Shown here piece after piece: positions 55,147-61,710 of a stretch of DNA of 64,000 nucleotides (positions are counted from its first letter, which is position 1; each line of letters starts with the position of its first letter). The stretch comes from JBDRKE01 sp043814315 (GTDB lineage Bacteria > Omnitrophota > Gorgyraeia > Gygaellales > Profunditerraquicolaceae): positions 1 through 64,000 of the forward strand of contig JBDRKE010000005.1 in the NCBI GenBank assembly GCA_043814315.1, in the 5' to 3' direction. The notes under the pieces were generated by a model, which searched no databases, was not told the origin of the DNA, and was given only the letters and a program-made list of their open reading frames with translations. The translations under genes were made by a program, and so were the position numbers.

Positions 55147-55343
55147 AACCAAAGACGGGCATCGAAGTCGAGGGCACATCAGTTGAAGAAGCAATTAAGA
55201 AGGCATTAGCGCAACTAAGACTGGCTCGCGACAAGGTAAAGATAGAAATCCTCTCCGAAGGAGTCAAGGGCCTTTTTGGAATGCCAGGCGCAAAGCCGGC
55301 CAAGATTCGAGTTACCATTATTAAAGATAAAGAAAAGGCTTGA
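55143..55343 (+). CDS. Jag N-terminal domain protein, lacking KH and R3H
   Basis: At 66 residues this is only the Jag_N domain (IEVEGTSVEEAIKKAL, SEGVKGLFGMPGAKPAKIRV). Complete Jag (KhpB/SpoIIIJ-associated) proteins have about 200 residues with RNA-binding KH and R3H domains after it. The stop codon lies in the -35 box of the next promoter and no downstream frame carries KH or R3H. It overlaps yidC by 4 bases. It may be a truncation or a lineage-specific short form. Confidence 0.8.
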   Translation: MKPKTGIEVEGTSVEEAIKKALAQLRLARDKVKIEILSEGVKGLFGMPGAKPAKIRVTIIKDKEKA

Positions 55344-55368
55344 CAAATCATAAGAATTTGAAGATAAT
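55340..55368 (+). promoter_or_regulatory. Promoter of the homing endonuclease-parA-parB unit
   Basis: TTGACA (55340-55345), 17 bases, GATAAT (55363-55368). The predicted start is just before the long hairpin at 55385-55436. Confidence 0.8.
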
Positions 55369-55384
55369 TAATATAGGTTTTATA

Positions 55385-55436
55385 AAATGTTCCCCGTGAA
55401 AATATTCCAGTTGGAACATTTTCACGGGGAACATTT
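55385..55436 (+). promoter_or_regulatory. 24-bp hairpin with parS-like arms
   Basis: Two 24-base arms with one mismatch flank the loop AGTT. Each arm contains TGTTCCCCGTGAAAAT, in opposite orientations, which matches 13 of 16 positions of the Bacillus parS site TGTTCCACGTGAAACA. It lies in the leader of parA-parB close to the origin. It could be a diverged parS pair, a ParB operator or an mRNA hairpin. Confidence 0.6.
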
Positions 55437-55457
55437 GTATTAATTTCTTCAATCATT

Positions 55458-55907
55458 ATGTTGAATCCTTGGTATATAACTGGGTTTGCAGATGGAGAAG
55501 CAGCCTTTACTTACAGTAGGCAGGGAGGTACCTTCTCCATGTATTTTGCCATTAAACAAAGAGAAGACAATCAGCAAATAGTAGAGGAGATTCAAGGTTA
55601 TTTTGATTATGTAGGGAATATTTATAAAGGAAAAGAATCAAAAAGTTATTTAAAAGGCGGCCTTACTAAACAATCTTCTTATTACCGGGTTACGAGAATT
55701 AATGAACTCAAGAGAATTGTAGAGCATTTTGATAGATATCCTTTGCAAAGTGGGAAAAAACAAGAAGTCTATAAGGCCTGGCGCGAGATGGTGATACACA
55801 AGCTTGAAAATTATCGAAGCATAGATTATGATAAACTTAGATATTTAGCAGAAAGACTTTCGCGCTTGAATACCCAAAGCCGAGCCTTTAAAGTGCATAA
55901 AAAATAA
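55458..55907 (+). CDS. Free-standing LAGLIDADG homing endonuclease
   Basis: This 149-residue protein has one clear LAGLIDADG helix, PWYITGFADGEAAFTYS, near its N-terminus. Later features, such as YYRVTRINELKRIVEHFDRYPL, are typical of single-motif family members that act as dimers. It is not within an intein or a recognised intron. It lies between the parS-like hairpin and parA, and its stop overlaps the parA start (TAATG), so it shares the parA transcript. Confidence 0.85.
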   Translation: MLNPWYITGFADGEAAFTYSRQGGTFSMYFAIKQREDNQQIVEEIQGYFDYVGNIYKGKESKSYLKGGLTKQSSYYRVTRINELKRIVEHFDRYPLQSGKKQEVYKAWREMVIHKLENYRSIDYDKLRYLAERLSRLNTQSRAFKVHKK

Positions 55908-56701
55908 TGGGTAAAATTATCGCTATTTGCAATCAGAAGGGCGGGACAGGCAAAACGACCTCTGCTATTAACTTAGCTACCTATTTTGCCATCGGCGGAA
56001 AAAAAACGCTGCTTATTGACTTAGATCCCCAGGCAAATGCCACCAGCGGCTTAGGGATAAACAAACATGATATTAAGAAAAGCACATACCACATTCTTCT
56101 AGAAGAATGTGGTCTTCAGGAGATTTTACAATCCACAGCTATAGCCAATTTAGTTTTAGCGCCATCCAATTTAGATTTAACTGGAGCTGAAATAGAGCTC
56201 GTAGGAGCTTTGGGCAGAGAGTATAGATTGAAGAGAGCGCTCTCAAAAGAAAAAGATAATTTTGATATATTGATTATAGACTCGCCACCCTCATTGGGGT
56301 TGTTAACTATAAATGCCTTATGCGCTGCCAATAGTGTTCTCATACCGGTTCAATGCGAATATTATGCGTTAGAAGGATTAACGCAACTATCTAATACTAT
56401 TAAGCTTGTGAAAGACAATCTTAATCCGGCCCTTGCGATAGAAGGCGTGCTTCTTACCATGGCTGATTTTCGTACTAATTTAACCAAAGAAGTAATTCAT
56501 GAAGCCAGGACTAATTTTAAAGGAAGGGTTTATGAAACAGTGATTCCCCGCAGCATTAGGCTCACCGAGGCACCGAGCTTTGGGAAGCCAATAGCCTTGT
56601 ATGATAAAGATTCGATAGGTGCCATAAAATATGAGGAGCTAACGAGAGAGATGCTGGGGATTCCTATCGTCGCTCAATCTATAAAAGAAGGAGACACATG
56701 A
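55907..56701 (+). CDS. parA: Chromosome partitioning ATPase ParA (Soj)
   Basis: ParA drives segregation of newly copied origins with ParB. The 264-residue protein has the deviant Walker A motif KGGTGKTT at residues 11-18, the DLDPQANATSG loop and ILIDSPPSLGLLT. There is no N-terminal regulatory domain, so it is the short chromosomal type. Its start overlaps the endonuclease stop by one base and its end overlaps the parB start by 4 bases. Confidence 0.96.
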   Translation: MGKIIAICNQKGGTGKTTSAINLATYFAIGGKKTLLIDLDPQANATSGLGINKHDIKKSTYHILLEECGLQEILQSTAIANLVLAPSNLDLTGAEIELVGALGREYRLKRALSKEKDNFDILIIDSPPSLGLLTINALCAANSVLIPVQCEYYALEGLTQLSNTIKLVKDNLNPALAIEGVLLTMADFRTNLTKEVIHEARTNFKGRVYETVIPRSIRLTEAPSFGKPIALYDKDSIGAIKYEELTREMLGIPIVAQSIKEGDT

Positions 56702-57555
56702 TGGAAAGAAAAGCTCTAGGTAAAGGAATTGGTGCCTTAATACCTGAAAAGGAAACAGGGCGCAAGAATGAGATTGTTTATGTCCAATCTGAAGAAATAA
56801 AACCAAATCCTTTCCAACCCAGAGAAGACTTTGATAACCAAAGCATAGAAGAATTGGCACAATCCATAAAAGAAAAAGGAGTGATTCAGCCTTTACTGGT
56901 TAGGCGTAAGGCTGACTTTTATGAGTTGATAGCAGGAGAAAGAAGGCTAAGGGCTGCTAAGCTTTTGAACCTTAATGAGTTACCAGTTATTGTCAAGGAT
57001 GTTGAGGATAAAGACTCATTAGAATTGGCATTGATAGAGAATATTCAAAGGCAAGGACTCAATCCTATTGAAGAAGCACGTGCTTATCAACACTTGATGG
57101 ATAAATTTCAAGTAACGCAAGAAAAGATCAGCGATGCCATTGGCAAGTCAAGGTCGGGAATTGCTAACACATTGCGTTTATTGAAGTTACCGCAAGAAAT
57201 ACAGGAGGAACTGAAAAAAGGGCGTATTTCTTATGCCCATGGCCGAACCCTGTTAGAAATAGAGGATGCTAATCAGCAGAGAAAACTGGCACAGATGGTT
57301 ATCGCTAACGGCCTTTCCGTGCGTGAGCTGGAGAATTTAATCAAATCGCGCCGTATCAAAGGGGCAAAAAGAAGGATGGGGCCATCTGTGCATGATCCTC
57401 TTGTCGCCGCTCTAGAAGAAGAGTTGCAGCATATTCTGGCGACTAAGGTGAGGATCAGCAAGAGGAAGAAGCGCGGCCATATTCAAATTGAGTTTTATTC
57501 TCATGAAGATCTGGAAAGGATCGTGAAAGTATTAAAAGGGAGCGTGAAAAGATGA
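56698..57555 (+). CDS. parB: Chromosome partitioning protein ParB (Spo0J)
   Basis: ParB is a CTP-dependent clamp loaded at parS sites. The CTP-binding domain carries GERRLRAAKL near residue 79 and ENIQRQGLNPIEEA near 111. A helix-turn-helix follows (VTQEKISDAIGKSRSGIANTLR, written here from VTQEKISDAIG to IANTLR), and a basic linker and dimerisation domain end at 285. Two ATG codons overlap the parA stop. The gene overlaps ndk by 4 bases. Confidence 0.95.
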   Translation: MMERKALGKGIGALIPEKETGRKNEIVYVQSEEIKPNPFQPREDFDNQSIEELAQSIKEKGVIQPLLVRRKADFYELIAGERRLRAAKLLNLNELPVIVKDVEDKDSLELALIENIQRQGLNPIEEARAYQHLMDKFQVTQEKISDAIGKSRSGIANTLRLLKLPQEIQEELKKGRISYAHGRTLLEIEDANQQRKLAQMVIANGLSVRELENLIKSRRIKGAKRRMGPSVHDPLVAALEEELQHILATKVRISKRKKRGHIQIEFYSHEDLERIVKVLKGSVKR

Positions 57556-58055
57556 ATCAGGCGGCATTAATTCTTATAAAACCCGATGGGCTGAAAAAAT
57601 CTTTGACCGGAAACATTTTGACGCGCCTATCCGAAACCAAATTAGAGATTGTGGCCGCAAAGATGGCGCGCGTTCCCAGGGAGCTGGCAGTCAGGCACTA
57701 TGACCATTTGAAAGATAAGCCCTTTTTTGAAGACATTATACGTTATTTGCGCGGGGAGCTGCACGACAGGCGCAAAGTAATGGCCCTGGTGTATTGGGGA
57801 GAGCAGGCTATCAAAAAATGCAGGGAACTGGCAGGCGCCACTAACCCCGAAGAAGCAGACCCGACATCCATACGCGGTTCTTACGGAAGAATCACCACGA
57901 GCGGCGTTTACGAAAATGTTATCCACGTCTCATCCAATGAGCTTGAGGCCGAAAGAGAAATAAAGTTGTGGTTCTCGCCCGAGGAGATTATTGTGGATTT
58001 ATACCCAGCCCAAGAGGCAACGGAAAAAGAACAAAAAAGAATAGTGTGGGCTTAA
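57552..58055 (+). CDS. ndk: Nucleoside diphosphate kinase
   Basis: Ndk moves the gamma-phosphate between nucleoside triphosphates and diphosphates through a phosphohistidine. His125 in YENVIHVSS is the active residue, and ALILIKPDGL, GSYGRITTSG and ELEAEREIKLWF match family positions. At 167 residues it is longer than the usual 140-150. The extra length is around residues 98-110 and in the C-terminal tail. It overlaps the parB stop. Confidence 0.95.
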   Translation: MNQAALILIKPDGLKKSLTGNILTRLSETKLEIVAAKMARVPRELAVRHYDHLKDKPFFEDIIRYLRGELHDRRKVMALVYWGEQAIKKCRELAGATNPEEADPTSIRGSYGRITTSGVYENVIHVSSNELEAEREIKLWFSPEEIIVDLYPAQEATEKEQKRIVWA

Positions 58056-58223
58056 AAATAAGGCATCCTATAACGGAAAAATAGAGGATGTCTCAAGGTG
58101 CATAGCCAGGACAAAAGTTGCCAAGTCAGGAGATTAATGGTTTAATCTCTGTAATTTGTATTAACAATCTGTGTCTTCAGGCATAATCAATGATTATGCC
58201 TGATGATTATACCGGGAGCTAGA
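58056..58223. other. ndk-yicC gap with three hairpins
   Basis: No gene is seen. Inverted repeats are GCATCCT/AGGATG near 58066-58091, GAGATTAA/TTAATCTC near 58131-58150, and a perfect 11-bp pair CAGGCATAATC/GATTATGCCTG at 58178-58202. None has a following T-run, so terminator function is doubtful. Confidence 0.5.
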
Positions 58224-59051
58224 ATGATAAAAAGCATGACGGGCTTTGGGAGCCAAGAGGCGGATGTTTCGCCCCTGGGCAAAGTCAACGTAGAGCTAAA
58301 GAGTTCCAACCATAAATTTCTTGAGGTCGTCTTTCACTTGCCAGAGGAACTCTTTTTTTTAGAAGACAAGATTAAAAAAATCATTGAGGCCAAGGTTAAA
58401 AGAGGGCGCTTGACGTGCGTCATAACCGTGATGGGCGTTAAATCCTCCAGCGTCTATATCAATAGGGATTTGTTGCAAAGCTACATTTCGAAAATTAGGG
58501 GTATCAAAGAGCAATTTAAGATCAGGGATGAGGTTGGCATCAACACATTAATACATCTGCCGGGGGTTTTATCTTTGGGGGCCAGCAAGGTCCCAAGGGG
58601 CAATCTTTGGCCGAAGATGAAAACCGTGGTTTCTGGCGCCCTAGATGGTCTCGTCAAGATGCGTCAGAAGGAGGGGCGCTCGACCTTTGGTTTTTTAAAA
58701 ACAAGAGCCGAGGCCCTCTCGAACAACTTGAATTATATAAAGTCCAGGTTCAGAAAAGTTTTAAAGGAAAAGCTGGCCCAGATTCCAACAGACGAGGAGC
58801 GCTCTGCTTTCATAAAAGATACGGATATTGCAGAAGAGATCGAAAGGCTGGCCTTCCATATCCGTAACTTCAAGAGTAAGATTGTAAAAAACGGCTCTGT
58901 GGGAAAAGAATTAGATTTCATTGCTCAAGAGATGCAGCGCGAGGCCAATACGCTGGCTGCCAAATCTTTTTTGGCCAGCATCTCATCCAGGGTCGTGCAG
59001 ATGAAAAGCCAGATCGAAAAGATCCGGGAACAGGTGCAGAACATAGAATAA
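58224..59051 (+). CDS. yicC: YicC-family endoribonuclease
   Basis: The 275-residue protein of the YicC family (TIGR00255) acts as a stress-linked RNase in some bacteria. It opens MIKSMTGFGSQE, the family hallmark, and ends with GKELDFIAQEMQREANTL and SRVVQMKSQIEKIREQVQN. The ATG at 58224 is chosen because GGGAG lies 5 bases before it and homologues start at MIKSMTGFG. An ATG 21 bases upstream is also in frame. It begins the conserved yicC-gmk-rpoZ-coa cluster. Confidence 0.92.
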   Translation: MIKSMTGFGSQEADVSPLGKVNVELKSSNHKFLEVVFHLPEELFFLEDKIKKIIEAKVKRGRLTCVITVMGVKSSSVYINRDLLQSYISKIRGIKEQFKIRDEVGINTLIHLPGVLSLGASKVPRGNLWPKMKTVVSGALDGLVKMRQKEGRSTFGFLKTRAEALSNNLNYIKSRFRKVLKEKLAQIPTDEERSAFIKDTDIAEEIERLAFHIRNFKSKIVKNGSVGKELDFIAQEMQREANTLAAKSFLASISSRVVQMKSQIEKIREQVQNIE

Positions 59052-59666
59052 GTGGCGCTAAAAAAGAATAAAATCAGGGGGCTCGTTTTTGTGGTTTCCG
59101 GGCCATCGGGTTCAGGCAAAACCACTCTCCTGAAGCAGCTGCTTCAGGATAAGCCGCTCAGCAAGAAACTGGTAAAGTCCATTTCTTTGACCACCCGGCC
59201 TCAAAGGTCAAACGAAAAGAGCGGCCATGACTATTTTTTTGTTTCGCAGGAGGATTTCAGGAGAGCTCGCAAAGCAAAAAAAATCCTTGAATGGACCAAG
59301 TATTTGGGCTATTATTACGCCACGCCGAAAGACTTTGTGGATAAGCAGTTAGGCCAAGGTAAACACATAGTTTTGTGTTTGGAGCTAAAGGGGGCCCTTG
59401 CCGTCAAAAGGCTTTATCCAGAAAATACGGTTACGGTTTTTGTGACTCCACCTTCCTTAAAGACGTTACAGCACAGGATCGGCAAGCGTTGCTATAAAAC
59501 CAAAAAAGAAGAGATCAGGGAACGGTTGAAATTGGCCCGGCAGGAGATACTGGATTCTTGCAGGTATGATTATTGCTTGGTGAATAATAATTTGGTCCGG
59601 GCTGTTAAGTCGTTTAAAGACATTATTATTAACGAAATAAGCGCAAAGGAGCAAAGGAGCTTATGA
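59052..59666 (+). CDS. gmk: Guanylate kinase
   Basis: Gmk phosphorylates GMP to GDP. The P-loop GPSGSGKT is at residues 17-24. The GMP-binding region has SLTTRPQRSNEKSGHDYFFV and LEWTKYLGYYYATP. The 204-residue length is usual. Translation appears to begin at GTG (59052), directly after the yicC TAA stop. The end overlaps rpoZ by 4 bases. Confidence 0.95.
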   Translation: MALKKNKIRGLVFVVSGPSGSGKTTLLKQLLQDKPLSKKLVKSISLTTRPQRSNEKSGHDYFFVSQEDFRRARKAKKILEWTKYLGYYYATPKDFVDKQLGQGKHIVLCLELKGALAVKRLYPENTVTVFVTPPSLKTLQHRIGKRCYKTKKEEIRERLKLARQEILDSCRYDYCLVNNNLVRAVKSFKDIIINEISAKEQRSL

Positions 59667-59872
59667 CTTACGTAGTCTTGGAAAAGCTTTTGGACAAGAG
59701 TTGTGATTCCATTTATAAGTTGGTGATCCTGGCCTCTAAGAGGGCCCTTGAGATTGCCGAAGGCCAGCCGAAACTCGTGGAGGCAGCCGCAGCTACCAAG
59801 CCCTCGACCATAGCCTTGCAGGAGGTTGCTGAGGAGAAGATCAAGTGCAAAAAAATAAAACCGAAAGATTAG
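59663..59872 (+). CDS. rpoZ: RNA polymerase omega subunit
   Basis: This 69-residue protein has the omega core YKLVILASKRALEIAEGQ and the later KPSTIALQEVAEEKI. Omega helps assemble RNA polymerase and in many bacteria contributes to ppGpp binding. Position after gmk and before coaC is the standard order. It overlaps gmk by 4 bases. Confidence 0.9.
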   Translation: MTYVVLEKLLDKSCDSIYKLVILASKRALEIAEGQPKLVEAAAATKPSTIALQEVAEEKIKCKKIKPKD

Positions 59873-59876
59873 AGAC

Positions 59877-60416
59877 GTGAAACCAGAGAAAAACATTATC
59901 TTGGGGGTGACGGCAAGCATTTCTATTTACAAGGCCTGCGAGATCGTGCGTCGGTTAAGAGACCAGCCTTTTTCTGTAACGGTGGTTATGACCGAGGAAG
60001 CGAAGGAGTTGATCAAGCCTATTGTGTTTCAGGGCCTTTCGGGTAACCGCGTTTATGACAGCTTATTTGGCGACACGCAGGCCCCGGAGATAGGGCATGT
60101 ATCCCTGGCAGAAAGGGGAGACTTGATATTAGTGGCGCCGGCAACCGCCAATATTATTGGCAAGATCTCAGGGGGCATCTGCGACGATTTGTTGACATGC
60201 GTTATCAGCGCCACGCGGGCTCCGGTCGTGATTTGTCCGGCGATGAATGAGAATATGTATAGGAACAAAATCGTTCAGGAGAACATCAAGAAGCTCAAGA
60301 GCCATGGGTATAAATTCGTTGAGCCGATCAAGGGAAGGCTGGCTTGCGGAAAGTTCGGCATCGGCTGCTTGGCCGAGGTGGAGACGATAGTTAAAGAGGT
60401 CAAACGAATTATTTGA
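59877..60416 (+). CDS. coaC: Phosphopantothenoylcysteine decarboxylase (CoaC-type flavoprotein)
   Basis: CoaC decarboxylates 4'-phosphopantothenoylcysteine in coenzyme A synthesis using FMN. The 179-residue protein has GVTASISIYKACEIVR, the active His in GHVSLAERGD, PAMNENMY and the substrate-clamp Cys in GRLACGKFGIG. In most bacteria CoaC is fused to CoaB (about 400 residues); here the gene ends after CoaC and no CoaB domain follows. The start is GTG at 59877, 4 bases after the rpoZ stop. Confidence 0.9.
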   Translation: MKPEKNIILGVTASISIYKACEIVRRLRDQPFSVTVVMTEEAKELIKPIVFQGLSGNRVYDSLFGDTQAPEIGHVSLAERGDLILVAPATANIIGKISGGICDDLLTCVISATRAPVVICPAMNENMYRNKIVQENIKKLKSHGYKFVEPIKGRLACGKFGIGCLAEVETIVKEVKRII

Positions 60417-60473
60417 TGCCTCGGCTTCGCATGAGTATTAATGATGAGGGTAATCGAACCATAGATTAATTAT

Positions 60474-60546
60474 GGCGTGGTACCCAAGTGGTCAAGGGAG
60501 TTGTCTGCAAAACAACTATTCACCGGTTCGAGTCCGGTCCACGCCT
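60474..60546 (+). tRNA. tRNA-Cys (anticodon GCA)
   Basis: Acceptor GGCGTGG/CCACGCC, anticodon stem GTTGT/ACAAC around CTGCAAA (anticodon GCA), T-arm CCGG TTCGAGT CCGG. The discriminator is U, as expected for Cys, and CCA is not encoded. A two-stem element starts at its last base. Confidence 0.95.
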
Positions 60547-60613
60547 TAAATTTTGCGTAGCAAAATTTACTCCTCGCGATACATCAAGTTTTTATTTAGG
60601 TTTGAGCGAGGAG
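60547..60613 (+). repeat. Two-stem dispersed element after tRNA-Cys
   Basis: TAAATTTTGC (60547-60556) pairs with GCAAAATTTA (60560-60569) across a 3-base loop. The outer stem CTCCTCGC (60570-60577) pairs with GCGAGGAG (60606-60613). Here the middle step is TC/GA, fully paired, where other copies have GA/GA. Confidence 0.75.
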
Positions 60614-60646
60614 CTAAGAATGCGCAGCACCGCGCAGCGCGCGGTG

Positions 60647-60678
60647 TAATTCGCTGACAAGAAATAGCGGGCGAATTA
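60647..60678 (+). repeat. 32-base inverted-repeat element, copy 1
   Basis: Arms TAATTCG/CGAATTA surround ACAAGAAATAGCGG-type sequence. It matches a second copy at 61635-61666 in 28 of 32 positions. It ends 1 base before tRNA-Leu begins. Confidence 0.8.
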
Positions 60679-60761
60679 GGGCAAGTGGTGGAATGGCTTA
60701 CACGATGGACTTAAAATCCATTGGCCGCAAGGTCGTGAGGGTTCGACTCCCTCCTTGCCCA
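60679..60761 (+). tRNA. tRNA-Leu (anticodon TAA)
   Basis: Class II tRNA with acceptor GGGCAAG/CTTGCCC, anticodon stem ATGGA/TCCAT around CTTAAAA (anticodon TAA) and a long variable arm. The T-arm is GAGGG TTCGACT CCCTC. The discriminator is A and CCA is not encoded. Sixteen of its bases (60698-60713) reappear exactly at the start of thrS. Confidence 0.94.
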
Positions 60762-60824
60762 TGAAATTTTGCAAGGCAAAATTTCATCCCGAGCAGCGAC
60801 AGGGAAACATATAGGCTGCGAGGG
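60761..60824 (+). repeat. Two-stem dispersed element after tRNA-Leu
   Basis: ATGAAATTTTGC (60761-60772) pairs perfectly with GCAAAATTTCAT (60776-60787), beginning at the tRNA discriminator. The outer stem CCC-GA-GCAGC (60788-60797) pairs with GCTGC-GA-GGG (60815-60824), with GA opposite GA. Confidence 0.75.
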
Positions 60825-60838
60825 ATTACCTTTTTTGC

Positions 60839-60916
60839 GGGCGCTTAGCTCAGTTGGTTTAGAGCGTTTCCTTGACATGGAAAAGGCCACGGGTTCGAAT
60901 CCTGTAGCGCCCACCA
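60839..60916 (+). tRNA. tRNA-Val (anticodon GAC)
   Basis: Acceptor GGGCGCT/AGCGCCC, anticodon stem TTTCC/GGAAA around TTGACAT (anticodon GAC), T-arm ACGGG TTCGAAT CCTGT. The discriminator is A and CCA is encoded. The homing-endonuclease-like gene begins 8 bases later. Confidence 0.95.
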
Positions 60917-60924
60917 TATTAAAA

Positions 60925-61524
60925 ATGTTAAAGAAAAAGCTACTGCAGAAACTGTATTACGATAAAAAACTTTCTATGTGGGATATCGCAAGAGTTATTT
61001 CAGTGACCCCTCCGACTGTTATATATTGGATGAAAAAGCATGGTTTAAAAAGACGCTCAAATAGCGAATGCGCTTATGTAAAGCAAAATCCAAACGGAGA
61101 CCCATTTAGGATCAAAATTAAATTAACAAAAAATGATAAAGAACTTTTATTATGTGGCTTTATGTTGTATTGGGCAGAAGGAAGCAGGAAAAATAAACAT
61201 ACGATACAAATGGCTAATTTAGACCACAGGCTAATTTCGTTATTTATAAAATTTTTAAAGAGAATCTGCAGAGTTAAAGAAGAAAAGGTTTGCCTTAACA
61301 TACAACTTTATAGAAGATTTGATAAAGAAATCACTAGGAATTACTGGTCAAGAATCTTAAAAGTTCCAAGGCGGTTTATCTCAGTCAACATACATTCTGA
61401 TACAAGAAGCAAGCCTAACAGTCAATGGTCGAAATATGGTATTGCCAGAATAGAAATTCGCAATGTGAAATTGAAACGGTGGATCGATAGTGCATTAGAG
61501 AACTATTTAGCTAAATGGGTTTAA
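60925..61524 (+). CDS. Helix-turn-helix / LAGLIDADG-like protein next to a tRNA
   Basis: The 199-residue basic protein opens with a helix-turn-helix (LSMWDIARVISVTPPTVIYW, residues about 17-36). Its middle contains LLLCGFMLYWAEGSRK, a single LAGLIDADG-like helix with the WAEGS acidic pocket, then LISLFIKFLKRICRV and NIQLYRRFDKE. It resembles small tRNA-linked endonuclease-like genes of candidate-phylum bacteria (recalled). The ATG at 60925 is the first after the tRNA; an in-frame extension back to 60769 would cross the tRNA-Val gene. An orphan tRNA 3' end follows the stop directly. No SD is visible. Confidence 0.7.
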   Translation: MLKKKLLQKLYYDKKLSMWDIARVISVTPPTVIYWMKKHGLKRRSNSECAYVKQNPNGDPFRIKIKLTKNDKELLLCGFMLYWAEGSRKNKHTIQMANLDHRLISLFIKFLKRICRVKEEKVCLNIQLYRRFDKEITRNYWSRILKVPRRFISVNIHSDTRSKPNSQWSKYGIARIEIRNVKLKRWIDSALENYLAKWV

Positions 61525-61551
61525 GAGGTCCGAATCCTCTTGGGCCCACCA
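61523..61551 (+). pseudogene. Orphan tRNA 3' end (T-arm, acceptor 3' strand, CCA)
   Basis: AGAGG-TCCGAAT-CCTCT forms a T-arm, followed by acceptor strand TGGGCCC, A and CCA. The matching 5' strand GGGCCCA is not found upstream. It overlaps the stop codon of the endonuclease-like gene, so the 5' two thirds of this tRNA are gone. It is not a copy of the adjacent tRNA-Val, whose acceptor differs. Confidence 0.75.
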
Positions 61552-61692
61552 CCATTTGAATTTTTCTTGTCGAAAAATTCAAATGGCACTCAAGCGAGCG
61601 TAGCGAGGCAGTCCTGTGGCTTTCGGCCTTAGGATAATTCGCCGATAAGAAATAGAGGACGAATTAACAAGCCGAGCAGCGAGCGGAGTGCC
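61552..61692 (+). repeat. Expanded two-stem element between the orphan tRNA end and thrS
   Basis: CCATTTGAATTTTT (61552-61565) pairs perfectly with AAAAATTCAAATGG (61573-61586). An outer stem pairs GGCACTC (61585-61591) with GAGTGCC (61686-61692), with GCGAGC on both sides giving further GA/GA steps. A 32-base inverted-repeat element lies in between. Confidence 0.6.
61635..61666 (+). repeat. 32-base inverted-repeat element, copy 2
   Basis: Second copy of the element at 60647-60678, with arms TAATTCG/CGAATTA conserved and core GATAAGAAATAGAGGA. It lies 45 bases before thrS, where copy 1 lies next to tRNA-Leu. Confidence 0.8.
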
Positions 61693-61710
61693 TAAGAAAC
61701 AAATTACACG

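Noticed and set aside
60769..60924. N-terminal extension of the endonuclease-like gene
   Set aside because: It would be translated through tRNA-Val, so the ATG at 60925 is preferred.
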